64,000 nt of DNA from Chitinophagaceae bacterium (GCA_023957155.1 JAMLHK010000007.1:1-64000); one strand, 5' to 3'. Shown: positions 16,530 to 25,897, counted from the first letter of the stretch. Notes: a model not told the origin generated them from the sequence alone. Numbers and translations are program-made.

Positions 16530-16749
16530 TAAGATATGAAACATAAACATTTTATATTCATCTTTAAGTGCTCATACATCTTCCAACCAAATTTACCAGT
16601 AGGACTATACCCATCAATCTGGTAGCACGCAAACCTTCATTTCCCGCGGTAGTTTCAACATAGCAATGAGGTTCTGCAACTCACAATTCGCCTTTGTAAT
16701 AGAATTCGATTACGTTCTGGCTTTCAACAGCAACAATATCTGTGTTCAT
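16530..16749 (-). pseudogene. Degraded small gene (EPHCYG..GLRAYQ..GWKM family)
   Basis: From the ATG at 16749 the frame reads MNTDIVAVESQNVIEFYYKGEL, then TGA, then VAEPHCYVETTAGNEGLRA. A one-base shift then gives QIDGYSPTGKFGWKMYEHLK. The order of motifs EPHCYG, GN.GLRAYQ, GYS.TGK.GWKM matches a small conserved bacterial protein I know only as hypothetical, often beside mobile or restriction genes. One nonsense and one frameshift make it a pseudogene. Confidence 0.6.
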
Positions 16750-16814
16750 TTTTGAGATTACTCAGCTTTTGTGTGCTGAACTGTTCTTCCTTTAAATCAG
16801 GTACTTGGCTTTAA

Positions 16815-18031
16815 CTAACCCATTTTCTCTTGCAAAGACATCATCTCTTTTTTTAAAATCGATTTATCAACCCGGGCGTACTGAAGTGTACTTTCAATTT
16901 TACTGTGTCCCATCATCGCCTTTATTGAAGTGACCTGTACTCCATTAGCAAGAGTTATTGTAGAAGCAAATGTGTGCCGGGCTATATAAAAGTTTAGGGG
17001 GAAACCAATTTCGCAAACTTCACTGATAACTTTAAGCTGAAGATTTAGGTCTTTGTTGGTTACAAAGGGAAAAACAGTCTCCCGAAATAAATCCCCTTTT
17101 TTCATCTCATACTTTCTAACTATCAATAAAGCCTGGACAAGCAAAGGAACATTTGATATCATCTCGCTTTTCTTCCGGGTATAAGTCAACCACGTTGTGC
17201 CATCAGACTCACAGTATATCTGGTAAGGCTTTAAATATTGCAAATCCACGGGAGCCATTCCAGTGTAGCAACAAAAAATAAAAAGATCCTTCACAAGATT
17301 CAACATAGAACGACTAAATTCTTTTTGTTCGATTTTTCTAAGTTGTTCCAGGGTTAATCTTATAGGTTCTGACGGCTTCTTTCTGATCTTAAATGAAGCA
17401 AATACATTCCGATCTATAAAACGCATCTCATAAGCCCAGTTCATTATTTTTTTAACCCTTTCCAGATGCTTCATGCAGCCGTTATTTGTGCAAGGATCAT
17501 TGGGTCTAAGTGGGTTACCAAGCATATATGTCTTTAACTCATCAATAAAATTATAATTCAGAGATTTTAAAAAAATGTCGCCTGACTTATACTTCAGTTT
17601 GCAAAATTCAGATACGTATGTCTTGGTAGCATAATAGTTCTTGATGCTACCTGCTGCCAGTTCATTCTTGTATTTTTCAATTGCTTTGTCAATGAGCTGA
17701 AGAAATGTAAGTTGCTGACTCTCCTTTCCCAGGTAAATATTTTTTACTTTCCTGGCAGTACATTCTCGCCAGAAAGTTTAAGCTCCATATAAATTTCAAA
17801 AAGTTGGGCCTTTATAGAATCAAGATAGAGGGAGAGTTTTATTTAGTAATCATTATACTGCTTAGGTCTTGCTTTTCCTGTATCCCATTCATTCCTTTGA
17901 ATACTATTCGCAATACATAGTTCGGTTGATCGCTTCCCTACTTTAATGCAACAATAAATGCTATAATCCTTCCTTTTGTTTTTGTTTAAACGGATATAAA
18001 AACTGGCAGTAAATGAGTCCAAATTTCTCAT
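16815..18031 (-). pseudogene. IntDOT-type tyrosine recombinase (island integrase), broken
   Basis: The intact catalytic part is open from about 17755 to 16815 and carries CCYTGMAPVDLQYL, IARHTFASTITLANG (H-x-x-R box) and GHSKIESTLQYARV (nucleophile Tyr). The usual first Arg is replaced, as in IntDOT-like Bacteroidota integrases. The N-terminal arm-binding part starts at 18031 (RNLDSFTASFYIRLNKNKRKD) but meets TAA at 17843, continues in frame (SLYLDSIKAQLFEIY), then needs a one-base shift near 17757 to reach KNIYLGKESQQLTF. Two lesions make it non-functional as one protein. It lies next to the intact tRNA-Pro, where an island integrase is expected. Confidence 0.85.
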
Positions 18032-18357
18032 GCTGTTATAAATTTTGAGATTAATAAAAGCTAATTAACTAATTAACTTATACTCAAGGTTTTATTTCAG
18101 GTTCGAATCCTCGAAAGACGCAGAAATACCACTATAAATAATTAATAAACAACGACTTGTATAAATCAGTATCAAATACTCACTGATTTACTCACCATTA
18201 TTTTGACAAATTGGATGATCCTAAAATAACAAAGAAGAAAAAAATGATAGTAGAAAACATTCAAAATCAAGGAGATATTACTCAGTAACCTGCTCAGCTA
18301 ATAGCTCAGCAAAAGAGGGTAAAAAGGATAATATTACAGAAATATATAAAACAAAAA
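18032..18357. other. Integrase-proximal non-coding end of the island
   Basis: AT-rich, with only very short frames (for example MIVENIQNQGDITQ at 18244). At 18099-18111 the plus strand carries CAGGTTCGAATCC, the tRNA-Pro T-arm core in the opposite orientation to the gene, which may be left over from an attachment region. Nothing else is recognisable. Confidence 0.35.
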
Positions 18358-18385
18358 ATGCTGTAAATCAATTATTTACAGCATT
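18358..18385 (-). terminator. Terminator of tRNA-Pro, supplied by the island
   Basis: On the minus strand, ATGCTGTAAAT pairs with ATTTACAGCAT and is followed by TTTTTTG. It begins right after the tRNA 3' end. It differs from the terminators at the far attachment site, as expected if integration replaced the original downstream DNA. Confidence 0.7.
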
Positions 18386-18386
18386 C

Positions 18387-18409
18387 GTCGGGAGGACAGG
18401 ATTCGAACC
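18387..18409 (-). repeat. Island attachment site, tRNA-proximal copy
   Basis: Identical over 23 bp to 4341-4363; it forms the 3' end of the functional tRNA-Pro gene, so the inserted DNA restored the tRNA. Confidence 0.85.
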
Positions 18410-18461
18410 TGCGACCCCGTGGTCCCAAACCACGTATTCTACCGGGCTGAACTACCTCCCG
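18388..18461 (-). tRNA. tRNA-Pro (anticodon TGG)
   Basis: The minus strand folds as a full cloverleaf: acceptor CGGGAGG/CCTCCCG with discriminator A, D stem GTTC/GAAT, anticodon stem CGTGG/CCACG with loop TTTGGGA (anticodon TGG), T stem GCAGG/CCTGT with loop TTCGAAT. CCA is not encoded. It is the integration target of the island, and its last 22 bases are inside the repeated attachment sequence. Confidence 0.93.
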
Positions 18462-18538
18462 AATGTTCTTTATTCTATCCCGCCGATAGGCGGGATCTTG
18501 AAAATCTATTACTCCTTTCATCGTAATGATTTTCTACG

Positions 18539-18561
18539 ACCGGGCTGAACTACCTCCCGAA
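18539..18561 (-). pseudogene. 5' fragment of a second tRNA-Pro
   Basis: These 23 bp repeat 18441-18463 exactly, that is, the 5' acceptor strand and D arm of the intact tRNA-Pro, 98 bp upstream of it in the tRNA's orientation. No anticodon or T arm follows. With the two 3' fragments at 4178-4205 and 4341-4363, it suggests a former tandem tRNA pair or repeated integration and loss. Confidence 0.7.
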
Positions 18562-18708
18562 CACCTTTTTCCGATTGCCGTAAAGGCAAACGTGGAAAGG
18601 GTGGCAAAGGTAATGGAAATGATCATCAATTCCCAAAACGAAATTGTCCTTCTTAAAACACTTGCTAATATGGCAGGAAGAACAACAGGGAAGCATATTC
18701 CCTCTCGC

Positions 18709-19794
18709 TTACTCCAACGAAACTACCCTGCCTGTACGTACCGACTCATCACAGGCAAAGGCAATGCGCAGGCTGTTAACCGCATCTGACAAATGATCGG
18801 TGAGATCAATATTTTCTCTTATCGCCTTAAGAAAATAAAGCTGTTCCCTATCACACAACTGTTGATGCCCCGGTTCATCTTCGAGGTTGATCCATTCGTC
18901 CGGACTGGCAAAGTTTTCGGCAACATCCAGCGCCGCATGATGTACCAGCAAAGACTCCGTTTTAGTATGCGCATCTATGGAATCAGACTTTCCGCTTCCC
19001 CCTGCTGTTTTAGCAACAATAGATACAGAACCCTTCGGACCTATTACATCTTTCACAAAAAATGCTGTTTCGCTGATCATTGGCCCCCAGCCTGCCTCAT
19101 ACCATCCCACCGATCCATCGTCAAAACGGATCTGAAGCTGACCGTAATTATAGTTACCTGATGGAATTTCCTCCGTCAGTCGCGCTCCTATAGCATATAC
19201 CTGAACCGGTTTAGAACGGGTCATCTGGCACATCACATCAATATAATGCACTCCACAGTCAACAATAGGACTCAGTGATTTCATCAGGTTACGGTGTAAA
19301 GTCCACATCTTACCGCTGCTCTGCTGATTGAGATTCATTCGTATTACCAGCGGCTTGCCTAACTTATGCGATTCCGTAATAAACCTTTCCCATGATGGAT
19401 GATGCCTCAGGATATACCCTACCACTAATTTCTTCCCCGTTTTACGCACTACTTCTGCTACCCGCTCTGCTGCAGCCACCGAATCAGCAATAGGTTTTTC
19501 AACAAACACGTGGCAGCCGCTTTCCATAGCTTTAATAGCAAAACGTTCATGCGTATCGGGATAGGTAGATATACACACTGCATCAGGCTTCGTTTTTTCC
19601 AGGGCCTGATCAAAATCATCATAAAGTGTATACCCGCCACCCAGCTTTGCATTTAATACCTCTTTCGTGCTCCCGCCTGAAACTAATCCGCAGATTTCAA
19701 AACCATCCAGGTGGTGATAAGCCGTAGCATGAGAGCTTCCCATATTGCCGCATCCTACTACCAGGACACGTATTTTTTTTGTGTTGTCCGACAT
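18709..19794 (-). CDS. Gfo/Idh/MocA-family NAD(P)-dependent oxidoreductase
   Basis: 361 aa. The Rossmann nucleotide motif is at residues 11-20 (VVGCGNMGSS), and the family signature EKPIADS near residue 95 gives the conserved Lys-Pro. The C-terminal alpha/beta domain has GVHYIDVMCQMT (His of the substrate site). No signal peptide, so cytoplasmic. These enzymes oxidise or epimerise sugars and inositols; the substrate cannot be told from sequence. It is the last gene of a leftward group with two esterases, a GH31 and a BNR-fold protein, so it probably handles a sugar released by them. Confidence 0.85.
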   Translation of the reverse strand: MSDNTKKIRVLVVGCGNMGSSHATAYHHLDGFEICGLVSGGSTKEVLNAKLGGGYTLYDDFDQALEKTKPDAVCISTYPDTHERFAIKAMESGCHVFVEKPIADSVAAAERVAEVVRKTGKKLVVGYILRHHPSWERFITESHKLGKPLVIRMNLNQQSSGKMWTLHRNLMKSLSPIVDCGVHYIDVMCQMTRSKPVQVYAIGARLTEEIPSGNYNYGQLQIRFDDGSVGWYEAGWGPMISETAFFVKDVIGPKGSVSIVAKTAGGSGKSDSIDAHTKTESLLVHHAALDVAENFASPDEWINLEDEPGHQQLCDREQLYFLKAIRENIDLTDHLSDAVNSLRIAFACDESVRTGRVVSLE

Positions 19795-19843
19795 CTTTGA
19801 AACATTTATAGTAAAATAATAGTTAACCGTTTTTATACCCTTA

Positions 19844-21775
19844 TTATTTATTCACCAGGAAATGCACAATACGACAGGCATTTCCGTTGGAAGCCAAATT
19901 CTTTTGAGGAAGGATCTCAACCTTCAATACATGCTCCCCTTTTGATAAGCCATCGGCTAATACCAGGTACCAGGGAAGATGCAATCCCCCGCTCCACTGC
20001 GTATACAGGTCAATGGCTTGGGCAGGCTCCCTATCCACTGTATATTTAATCATCCCTGCATCCGGACCGGCCACGATAGCAATACCTGCCGCATTCCCTG
20101 TAAATATAAAACTAAAAGAAGCACCGGGACGGTTGGCTTCAAGCACCGGCACATGCACAAACCCCGCTCTTGTTCCTGCATCATCTACCGGTTGCCAATC
20201 AGCATTTATAGCAAAGCCCTGTAATGCTTCCGCTTGATCAACAGCTACATATTCCCCCTTATCATATACATTTTTATACATCGCTGCAGGAAGTGGCATA
20301 CGCGCTAATGCTTCTCCCTTATACTGCCGCCCGGCATTTTTCAACAATGTTTTAATAGCCTGGAAATAGACCTCCTGCCCGAAAGGCGAAGGGTGCAGGT
20401 CTTTAAAATCATCTTTCCACGTAAACTCTTTGTTAGCGATGCGTTGCTGCACTTCCTGTGCAAGATCAAGAAAGCTAAGCTTATAATACGTTGCTACCTG
20501 TTGGTGTAAAGCCACTTCTGCCGGTATTTTTCCATGGTCGTAATCCCTGATCTTGTCTTTATCCGCAAAAGCCATCAACACCATATTCATATAAGGATTA
20601 GCCTCCAACGCATGTCTTATGATACCTTCCATTGCTTTTTGCTGCTGCGCCGCAGGCGTTTGATTCGCTAAATCGTTTACTGCCGCTTCCACGAACAGCA
20701 GATCAACTTTTCCCTTATCCAATACATCCGTTTGCAAACGGAAAGCATGCGGCACACTTCCCAGGGACGCAATGCCCGCATATATAAAATGAAATGTGGT
20801 TTGCGGATAAGCTTCCTGCAGGTACCGGGCTGTCTTATCTTTCCAGCCGGGATTTTGCGTTATTGAGCCTCCCAGGAAAGCAACCGTCAGCTCCTTTTTT
20901 TTACGGATCTGGTAAAAGGTATTGCCGAGTCCGCCATAGCTATGCACGAATTTTTCATTCGAAAGCGTTTGCTTCAAGGGAATGGTATGATCGAAAATAA
21001 AATCCGCATATTGCGCCGGGTTCCTGATCGTAAAATGATGACCTGCTGTAGTTATGCCTTCCGTCATGCGATCTACACGGATATATCCCCCATGCTTTCT
21101 ATAATTCCTTTCAAACAGGGCTGTATTTTCAGCCAGCGGCACTATACTGTCTTCTTCACATACAACATGAACTACAGGCACTTTAAATGCAGCAAGCGCT
21201 TCGAGGTGATCAAGCGGGTTATCCGAAAAAGTCATCGCCTCTTCTTCTGTAAAATGATATGCCCCGAGCAGTTTTTGCCAGTCGGCATCGCTGCCTTTTC
21301 CTTTTCCCTTACCACCGGGCCAGCTTTTAATATCCAATACAGGCGCTTCCGCATAAATACAGCTCACTTTACCGGGATTTCTTTTAGCCCAGGCGTACAC
21401 GTACAATCCTCCACGGCTTACGCCTTCCAGTGCCGGTTTTTCCGAAAGCTGCTTTTTCCGGGTAAGATGATCATAAAATTTTTCCCATACCTGCATAGCT
21501 TCGGCGCTGCCAAACATATCGCTGCAATCAATATAGGCGATATGAAAGCCGCGCGATAAAAGGATGCTGTCCATCTCCGTATGCCATTCAGGGAAATATG
21601 CCCGCCATACCCACGGATTGCCGGGGAGGGCCTGCCGCGGTGCTACAATATGTGCCTGCCTGCCATCAAAAACAAAACGGTGCTTAACAAAGCCATGCCA
21701 TGCGCTTTGTTGCGCCCATAAGGCTGTACAGCCGAAAAGGCACAGGAACAACAGGTTTATGATAATCTTTTTCAT
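19844..21775 (-). CDS. Exported alpha/beta-hydrolase and SGNH-esterase fusion
   Basis: 643 aa when started at the ATG at 21775, which begins a clear signal peptide (MKKIIINLLFLCLFGCTALWA); upstream codons read through an intergenic repeat and are unlikely. The N-terminal domain (about 20-290) is an alpha/beta-hydrolase with nucleophile elbow GVSRGG, acid in EDSIVP and His in TAGHHF. The C-terminal domain (about 300-490) is SGNH: block I LGGSITQN, an AAVNDLAN block III-like motif, and DLHPSPFG with the Asp/His pair. A further beta domain follows. Two hydrolases in one chain suggests removal of two ester types, or a carbohydrate esterase paired with a peptidase-like fold. Neighbours are GH31 and another SGNH gene. 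Confidence 0.8.
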   Translation of the reverse strand: MKKIIINLLFLCLFGCTALWAQQSAWHGFVKHRFVFDGRQAHIVAPRQALPGNPWVWRAYFPEWHTEMDSILLSRGFHIAYIDCSDMFGSAEAMQVWEKFYDHLTRKKQLSEKPALEGVSRGGLYVYAWAKRNPGKVSCIYAEAPVLDIKSWPGGKGKGKGSDADWQKLLGAYHFTEEEAMTFSDNPLDHLEALAAFKVPVVHVVCEEDSIVPLAENTALFERNYRKHGGYIRVDRMTEGITTAGHHFTIRNPAQYADFIFDHTIPLKQTLSNEKFVHSYGGLGNTFYQIRKKKELTVAFLGGSITQNPGWKDKTARYLQEAYPQTTFHFIYAGIASLGSVPHAFRLQTDVLDKGKVDLLFVEAAVNDLANQTPAAQQQKAMEGIIRHALEANPYMNMVLMAFADKDKIRDYDHGKIPAEVALHQQVATYYKLSFLDLAQEVQQRIANKEFTWKDDFKDLHPSPFGQEVYFQAIKTLLKNAGRQYKGEALARMPLPAAMYKNVYDKGEYVAVDQAEALQGFAINADWQPVDDAGTRAGFVHVPVLEANRPGASFSFIFTGNAAGIAIVAGPDAGMIKYTVDREPAQAIDLYTQWSGGLHLPWYLVLADGLSKGEHVLKVEILPQKNLASNGNACRIVHFLVNK

Positions 21776-21796
21776 ATAGTGTAAATGAAGAATGAT

Positions 21797-21845
21797 ACAG
21801 GTTGCAGGAGGCAGTATGTCCTGGAACTTGTACCCTGGAACCTGA
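21797..21845. repeat. Intergenic GGTTGCAGG/ACTTGTACC repeat, copy 1
   Basis: Contains ACAGGTTGCAGGAGGCAG and GGAACTTGTACCCTGGAACCTG, whose ends are partly complementary. Related copies are at about 38180-38241 and 56855-56905. Confidence 0.6.
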
Positions 21846-21858
21846 TGATACCTCACCC

Positions 21859-24006
21859 CTATCTCTCCCCCTGCGTCATAAACACCCATGCTGCTTTATT
21901 ATAATGGAAAAAACCGTTCTTAGGCCATACTACCGAACCTTTTAAAACACCTTTCCTGTCCTTCTTTACCGATAATAACGCCCTGGCATAAGCGCCTTTT
22001 TCATAGTCAAAGGTTTCTCCATCATCATCGTACAATGTTATGCTGTTTTCCGCATGTCCGTAATGCCTCACGGTTAAAGATAATATTTCATCTTTACCCG
22101 GCGTATGTAATACCGGGGAAATCATAGGTATAATACCGCCTTCTTTTACAAATAACGGGATTTTTGCAAGTCCCGGCTCAATTTCAATAATACGGCCATT
22201 CCCCACCGGCTGCCCGCTATAAAAGTCATACCAGTTACCTTTGGGCAATACTACCTTTCGTGTTTTTTCACCGGCAAACATCGGCGCTACCAGTATATAA
22301 TCGCCCAGCATATACTGGTCTTTAATATCCTGCTTTATGGCCGTTTCATAAGGATTGTCTGATGAATTCAAATTTCCTCTTTCTGCTTTCGCATTAAAAA
22401 AGAATCCTTCCTCTAAATTCATGGCACGTACCGGCGGTTTTCCCTCAAAATGATACTGGGCAAAGGTATTATAGAGATAAGGCAACAATTGCATACGCAG
22501 CAGCATCACCGATTTTACTTCATCCGCCACCTCAGCAAAGGTCCAGGGCTTGGTACCATCCGCCCAGGCATTGAGCATAGCCATGGGTGAAAAACATACC
22601 GACTGCATACGCCGCAGCCATTCTTCTGATGTTTTGGACGAACGGGCTTCCGGCGTCCATAACACACCCATAAAACTACTGTTGCATAAAGCGGTGATGA
22701 AATCCCGGTGATCGTAATAATCATTATAAATCACATAAGGCAAAGACGAAGCGCCTGCATTGGAAGCCCGCGTTAACCCGTAAGTACGCCTGTTCTTTTC
22801 ACGAAACCACCGGTCAGTCATTTTTTGAAACTGTAAACCATATACCTGCCGCATTTGTTCTCCGCCCAGTCCCGAAGGAAATTGAGCGCCATCGGGCCAA
22901 AGCCATACATCATAACCATCCGTTTCATCTACTTTATACCCTGATACACCTATATCAAGATGCTGCTGTAAAAAAAGTTTTTTATACAGATCCTGTACCG
23001 GCTGTAAAGTAATATCGGGCACTACCCCCGCCCATACCGTATGCGTGCCGGTATAGGGTAGCACCTCTTTGTACACGGGTGAGCGGGAAGATACATAAGG
23101 ATTGATCCACAGGTTAACCCTGATGTTTTTATCCAACAGCCCGCGAATAAATTGTTGCGGCCGGGGAAAACGGGTGCTGTCCCACACAAAATTATTAGGA
23201 TAAGAATAGGTCTGCCAGCCGGGCTCCAGTCCTATAAAGCTTAGCGGATACCCTCTTTGCTCAAAAGCATTCACTTCTTCCATTACCTGCTTATCCGAAA
23301 AAAGGGTTGGTGTACGCTGTGTAAAACCCAACCCCCATTTGGGCGGCAATACCCCTCCGCCACAGAACAGGTTATAACGCTGCACGACTTCCAGCGCATG
23401 GCTGCCGGCAAAAACGTATACCTCAGCGCCCGGTGCAGGTACTACTACTTCCACGGCATCGGAGTAGGGTTGCGGATCCCAGTCGGGCTGCGTATTACGG
23501 TTCATTTCTTCCGGAGGATTTTTACTGTCTTTACGCACAGCTATGCCTGCATACACTTTAATGCGGCGTGCGGCATTGATCAAAATACCATAGCCCTTAT
23601 CGGATACATACAACGCAACAGGCGCATGCGTACGCCCGTCATCCTTTCCGCCATAATGATCTGCCTGCAGTTCTTTAATGGTACCTCTTTGCTGAACCGA
23701 TTTAAAATTCAATCCCAATCCGAAAAGCTGCTCTTCTCTTTCCAGCGGAAACCGAAGCAGGGTTTTAGCATCGAAAATTTCGTTTACACTTCGCTGTAAG
23801 TTTTCCGGGAAAGCCGGACTACCCAGCTTTGAAAGTGCAGCTATATCAGGCCGTATACCGGCAATACCTAACGGACTTATCTTCTCCGGAACACCGGCCT
23901 CAGCTTTCCATACTCCGGGTGCTACCTGCTGCCATTGAAAAGGTCTTTCCTGTGCACGAACAGCAATACAACCAAAAACCAAACTTAAACAGATCAAATA
24001 CTTCAT
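21859..24006 (-). CDS. Glycoside hydrolase family 31 enzyme, exported
   Basis: 715 aa with a signal peptide (residues 1-19, ending VRAQ). The GH31 TIM barrel starts near residue 215. The nucleophile block is GYKVDETDG (D360), preceded by INPYVSSRSP; the acid/base is expected in the NDYYDHRDF region. A C-terminal beta domain (LPKGNWYDFYSG, about 590) is typical. The family acts on alpha-linked glucose, xylose, galactose or sulfoquinovose. The divergent active-site surroundings do not let me pick one. Its stop is 83 bp upstream of the next gene's ATG, so they likely share a transcript. Confidence 0.87.
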   Translation of the reverse strand: MKYLICLSLVFGCIAVRAQERPFQWQQVAPGVWKAEAGVPEKISPLGIAGIRPDIAALSKLGSPAFPENLQRSVNEIFDAKTLLRFPLEREEQLFGLGLNFKSVQQRGTIKELQADHYGGKDDGRTHAPVALYVSDKGYGILINAARRIKVYAGIAVRKDSKNPPEEMNRNTQPDWDPQPYSDAVEVVVPAPGAEVYVFAGSHALEVVQRYNLFCGGGVLPPKWGLGFTQRTPTLFSDKQVMEEVNAFEQRGYPLSFIGLEPGWQTYSYPNNFVWDSTRFPRPQQFIRGLLDKNIRVNLWINPYVSSRSPVYKEVLPYTGTHTVWAGVVPDITLQPVQDLYKKLFLQQHLDIGVSGYKVDETDGYDVWLWPDGAQFPSGLGGEQMRQVYGLQFQKMTDRWFREKNRRTYGLTRASNAGASSLPYVIYNDYYDHRDFITALCNSSFMGVLWTPEARSSKTSEEWLRRMQSVCFSPMAMLNAWADGTKPWTFAEVADEVKSVMLLRMQLLPYLYNTFAQYHFEGKPPVRAMNLEEGFFFNAKAERGNLNSSDNPYETAIKQDIKDQYMLGDYILVAPMFAGEKTRKVVLPKGNWYDFYSGQPVGNGRIIEIEPGLAKIPLFVKEGGIIPMISPVLHTPGKDEILSLTVRHYGHAENSITLYDDDGETFDYEKGAYARALLSVKKDRKGVLKGSVVWPKNGFFHYNKAAWVFMTQGER

Positions 24007-24085
24007 ATCAACAGCTTATGGTTTCGTAATCATTTCCCGTATCACCCATAGATTTGAAAGACGCCAGGCGAAGGTTACAAACGAA

Positions 24086-25861
24086 TTACTTTTTAAGATA
24101 CCCCGCTAATACAGGCGCCAGCTTATTATAGCCCGCTGCATTAGGATGAAGACCATCCCTGAAAAGACTTTCATCAATTTTACCCGAAGGGTTAAGCAAT
24201 ACCCTTCCCGGATTAATGTAAGTTACTTTCATCACTGTGGCCAGCTTTGTAATTTCCCGGTTGATCTCTTCTACCCTTTTCTCCATATCTCTTCTCGGGA
24301 ATATTCCTGACAACAAAATACCTGTTCCAGGCTGGCGCAATTGAACGGCTTCCACTAACTTCTTCAACCCGGCTATTATTTCTTCATTGGTATTAAGGCC
24401 TAAATTATTTGTCCCTATCATAAGCACTACGTGCTTCGCAGTATACCCATCCAGCGCTCCGTGATAAACGCGCCATAAAGCATTTTCTATTCTATCCCAC
24501 CCAAAAGCCATGTTCCGCAGTCCTAAAGGCTTCAGAAAACGGTTCCATGACGCTTCACCATCTGCAATCCGGTATTGGGGCTCACCTCCCCAATAATGAA
24601 TGATGGAATTACCTATTATAACATTTTGCGGGGGAGCCGTTTTATTGAGCTGGAGGATAGCGTCATGCCTTGCACGCCAGTCGTACCCGTCACGATCCTG
24701 TATCACAGGCTGTGTGGTAGAGTAAGCGGACAGAGAAGGCTCATGCACAATTTCCCGGATGGCTTTTTCATAAGCATCCGCATGTTGTTTCATTCCTATA
24801 TCAGCAGGATGAATGCCATCTACGGTAGAATTGATATCCATACCGATAGCCCTATTGGATAACAAATAAATATTTTTAACGCCCTCTTTCCTGAGCGCTT
24901 CAACAGTTTTCCGTAGTACTGCAGATGCTTTTTCACAATCTTCCGTCATTTTAATATTAATCGTTCCCGAATGGATTCCCTGGCTATGTTCAGTCAACAG
25001 GATAGGCGTTCCGGGGCGTTTATCCTGCAAGCCTTTCACCGACTCCCTGATCCTGCTCTCAATCAGAGCAGAAGGACTACCGATCAGGTTAGGAAGGCAG
25101 TCCAATACATATACTTTAGCGTCTATTTCCGTCATCAGGTCTATCAAAGATTTTTCCAGTGTGCCGTTTCCCGAAAATGCAAGATTAATTACAGGATAAT
25201 CCAACTGCCGCTCCAATATTGATGTCCAGGCCAAACCCGGCCTGGAAGCACATCCACCCTGGGCAATGGAAGTACCGTAGACCACCACGGGTTTTTCTTT
25301 TGACAGGGGTAAAGGAACAAAAGTATTTGCTGCGGGAACACCGATCTCCATCCAGCTAACGGCATTGTATAACGGAAGAAATAGCCGGAATTCGCAGTCC
25401 CTGTCCTTAAATTGACTATCTGCTTCTATGCTATTAAACTGGTAGGTAACCGTATCTGAAAACTGATATTGTCCCGGAGCCCAAACCCATTTTCCACTAT
25501 GATCAAGCGCATACAGATCTACTCCGCTTACACCGGTTGCCGGCATGTGCGGCATACCGTAATTATTCTTTTGGGTAAGCGTATAACGAACCTTTATCTG
25601 GCTGGGATTGGACTTGAATTTAATGTACAGCCCCGCACTGTGCCTGGATAGTCCCCATACCGCTTCTCTCACCATAGACTCTGCCCTGGCAGGTAACCGA
25701 TCGTAAAAGCTTTTCACTTCCTTAGTCCAGGCCTGTCCTTCAAGCACAGGAAAAGTAGAGGTGGCCGGGTTCCACCAGGTATAGCTCTCATTTGTTTGCG
25801 CACTGCTATGACTGGTAATTACAAGACAGAACAAAAATCCCAACAGGTATTTTAATGGCAT
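24086..25861 (-). CDS. Two-domain SGNH/GDSL esterase, exported
   Basis: 591 aa with a signal peptide (ends SSAQ). Residues about 25-175 form the jelly-roll domain found before these esterases. The first SGNH domain (about 180-370) has VVVYGTSIAQGGCASRPG, the Gly/Asn blocks (NLAFSGNG, DCLPN) and DGIHPADIG. The second (about 400-590) has VIIGNSIIHYWGG, MIGTNN and DGLHPNAAGY, closest to PAF-acetylhydrolase-like GDSL proteins. Both catalytic sets look complete (Ser, Gly, Asn, Asp-x-x-His). Probably deacetylates or de-esterifies the polysaccharide attacked by the neighbouring GH31. Confidence 0.87.
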   Translation of the reverse strand: MPLKYLLGFLFCLVITSHSSAQTNESYTWWNPATSTFPVLEGQAWTKEVKSFYDRLPARAESMVREAVWGLSRHSAGLYIKFKSNPSQIKVRYTLTQKNNYGMPHMPATGVSGVDLYALDHSGKWVWAPGQYQFSDTVTYQFNSIEADSQFKDRDCEFRLFLPLYNAVSWMEIGVPAANTFVPLPLSKEKPVVVYGTSIAQGGCASRPGLAWTSILERQLDYPVINLAFSGNGTLEKSLIDLMTEIDAKVYVLDCLPNLIGSPSALIESRIRESVKGLQDKRPGTPILLTEHSQGIHSGTINIKMTEDCEKASAVLRKTVEALRKEGVKNIYLLSNRAIGMDINSTVDGIHPADIGMKQHADAYEKAIREIVHEPSLSAYSTTQPVIQDRDGYDWRARHDAILQLNKTAPPQNVIIGNSIIHYWGGEPQYRIADGEASWNRFLKPLGLRNMAFGWDRIENALWRVYHGALDGYTAKHVVLMIGTNNLGLNTNEEIIAGLKKLVEAVQLRQPGTGILLSGIFPRRDMEKRVEEINREITKLATVMKVTYINPGRVLLNPSGKIDESLFRDGLHPNAAGYNKLAPVLAGYLKK

Positions 25862-25897
25862 ACACTATTTTTTTAGAAGAAACAATTATACAAGTTA

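Larger units (their letters stand above)
4341..18409. mobile_element. tRNA-Pro-integrated genomic island carrying defence-type genes
   Basis: About 14 kb bounded by 23-bp direct repeats of the tRNA-Pro 3' end. The tyrosine recombinase gene (16815-18031, broken) lies at the tRNA-proximal end. Content is leftward and AT-rich compared with both flanks: a four-gene nuclease/protease/HEPN group, a DUF5677-like gene cut by an IS3 element, an AbiE toxin-antitoxin pair and several small relics. No conjugation or phage structural genes are present. With a broken integrase, it is probably no longer self-mobile. Confidence 0.82.

Noticed and set aside
18099-18111. Inverted tRNA T-arm core (CAGGTTCGAATCC)
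   Set aside because: The motif is nearly palindromic and short, so a chance match or minor relic is more likely than a second attachment site.
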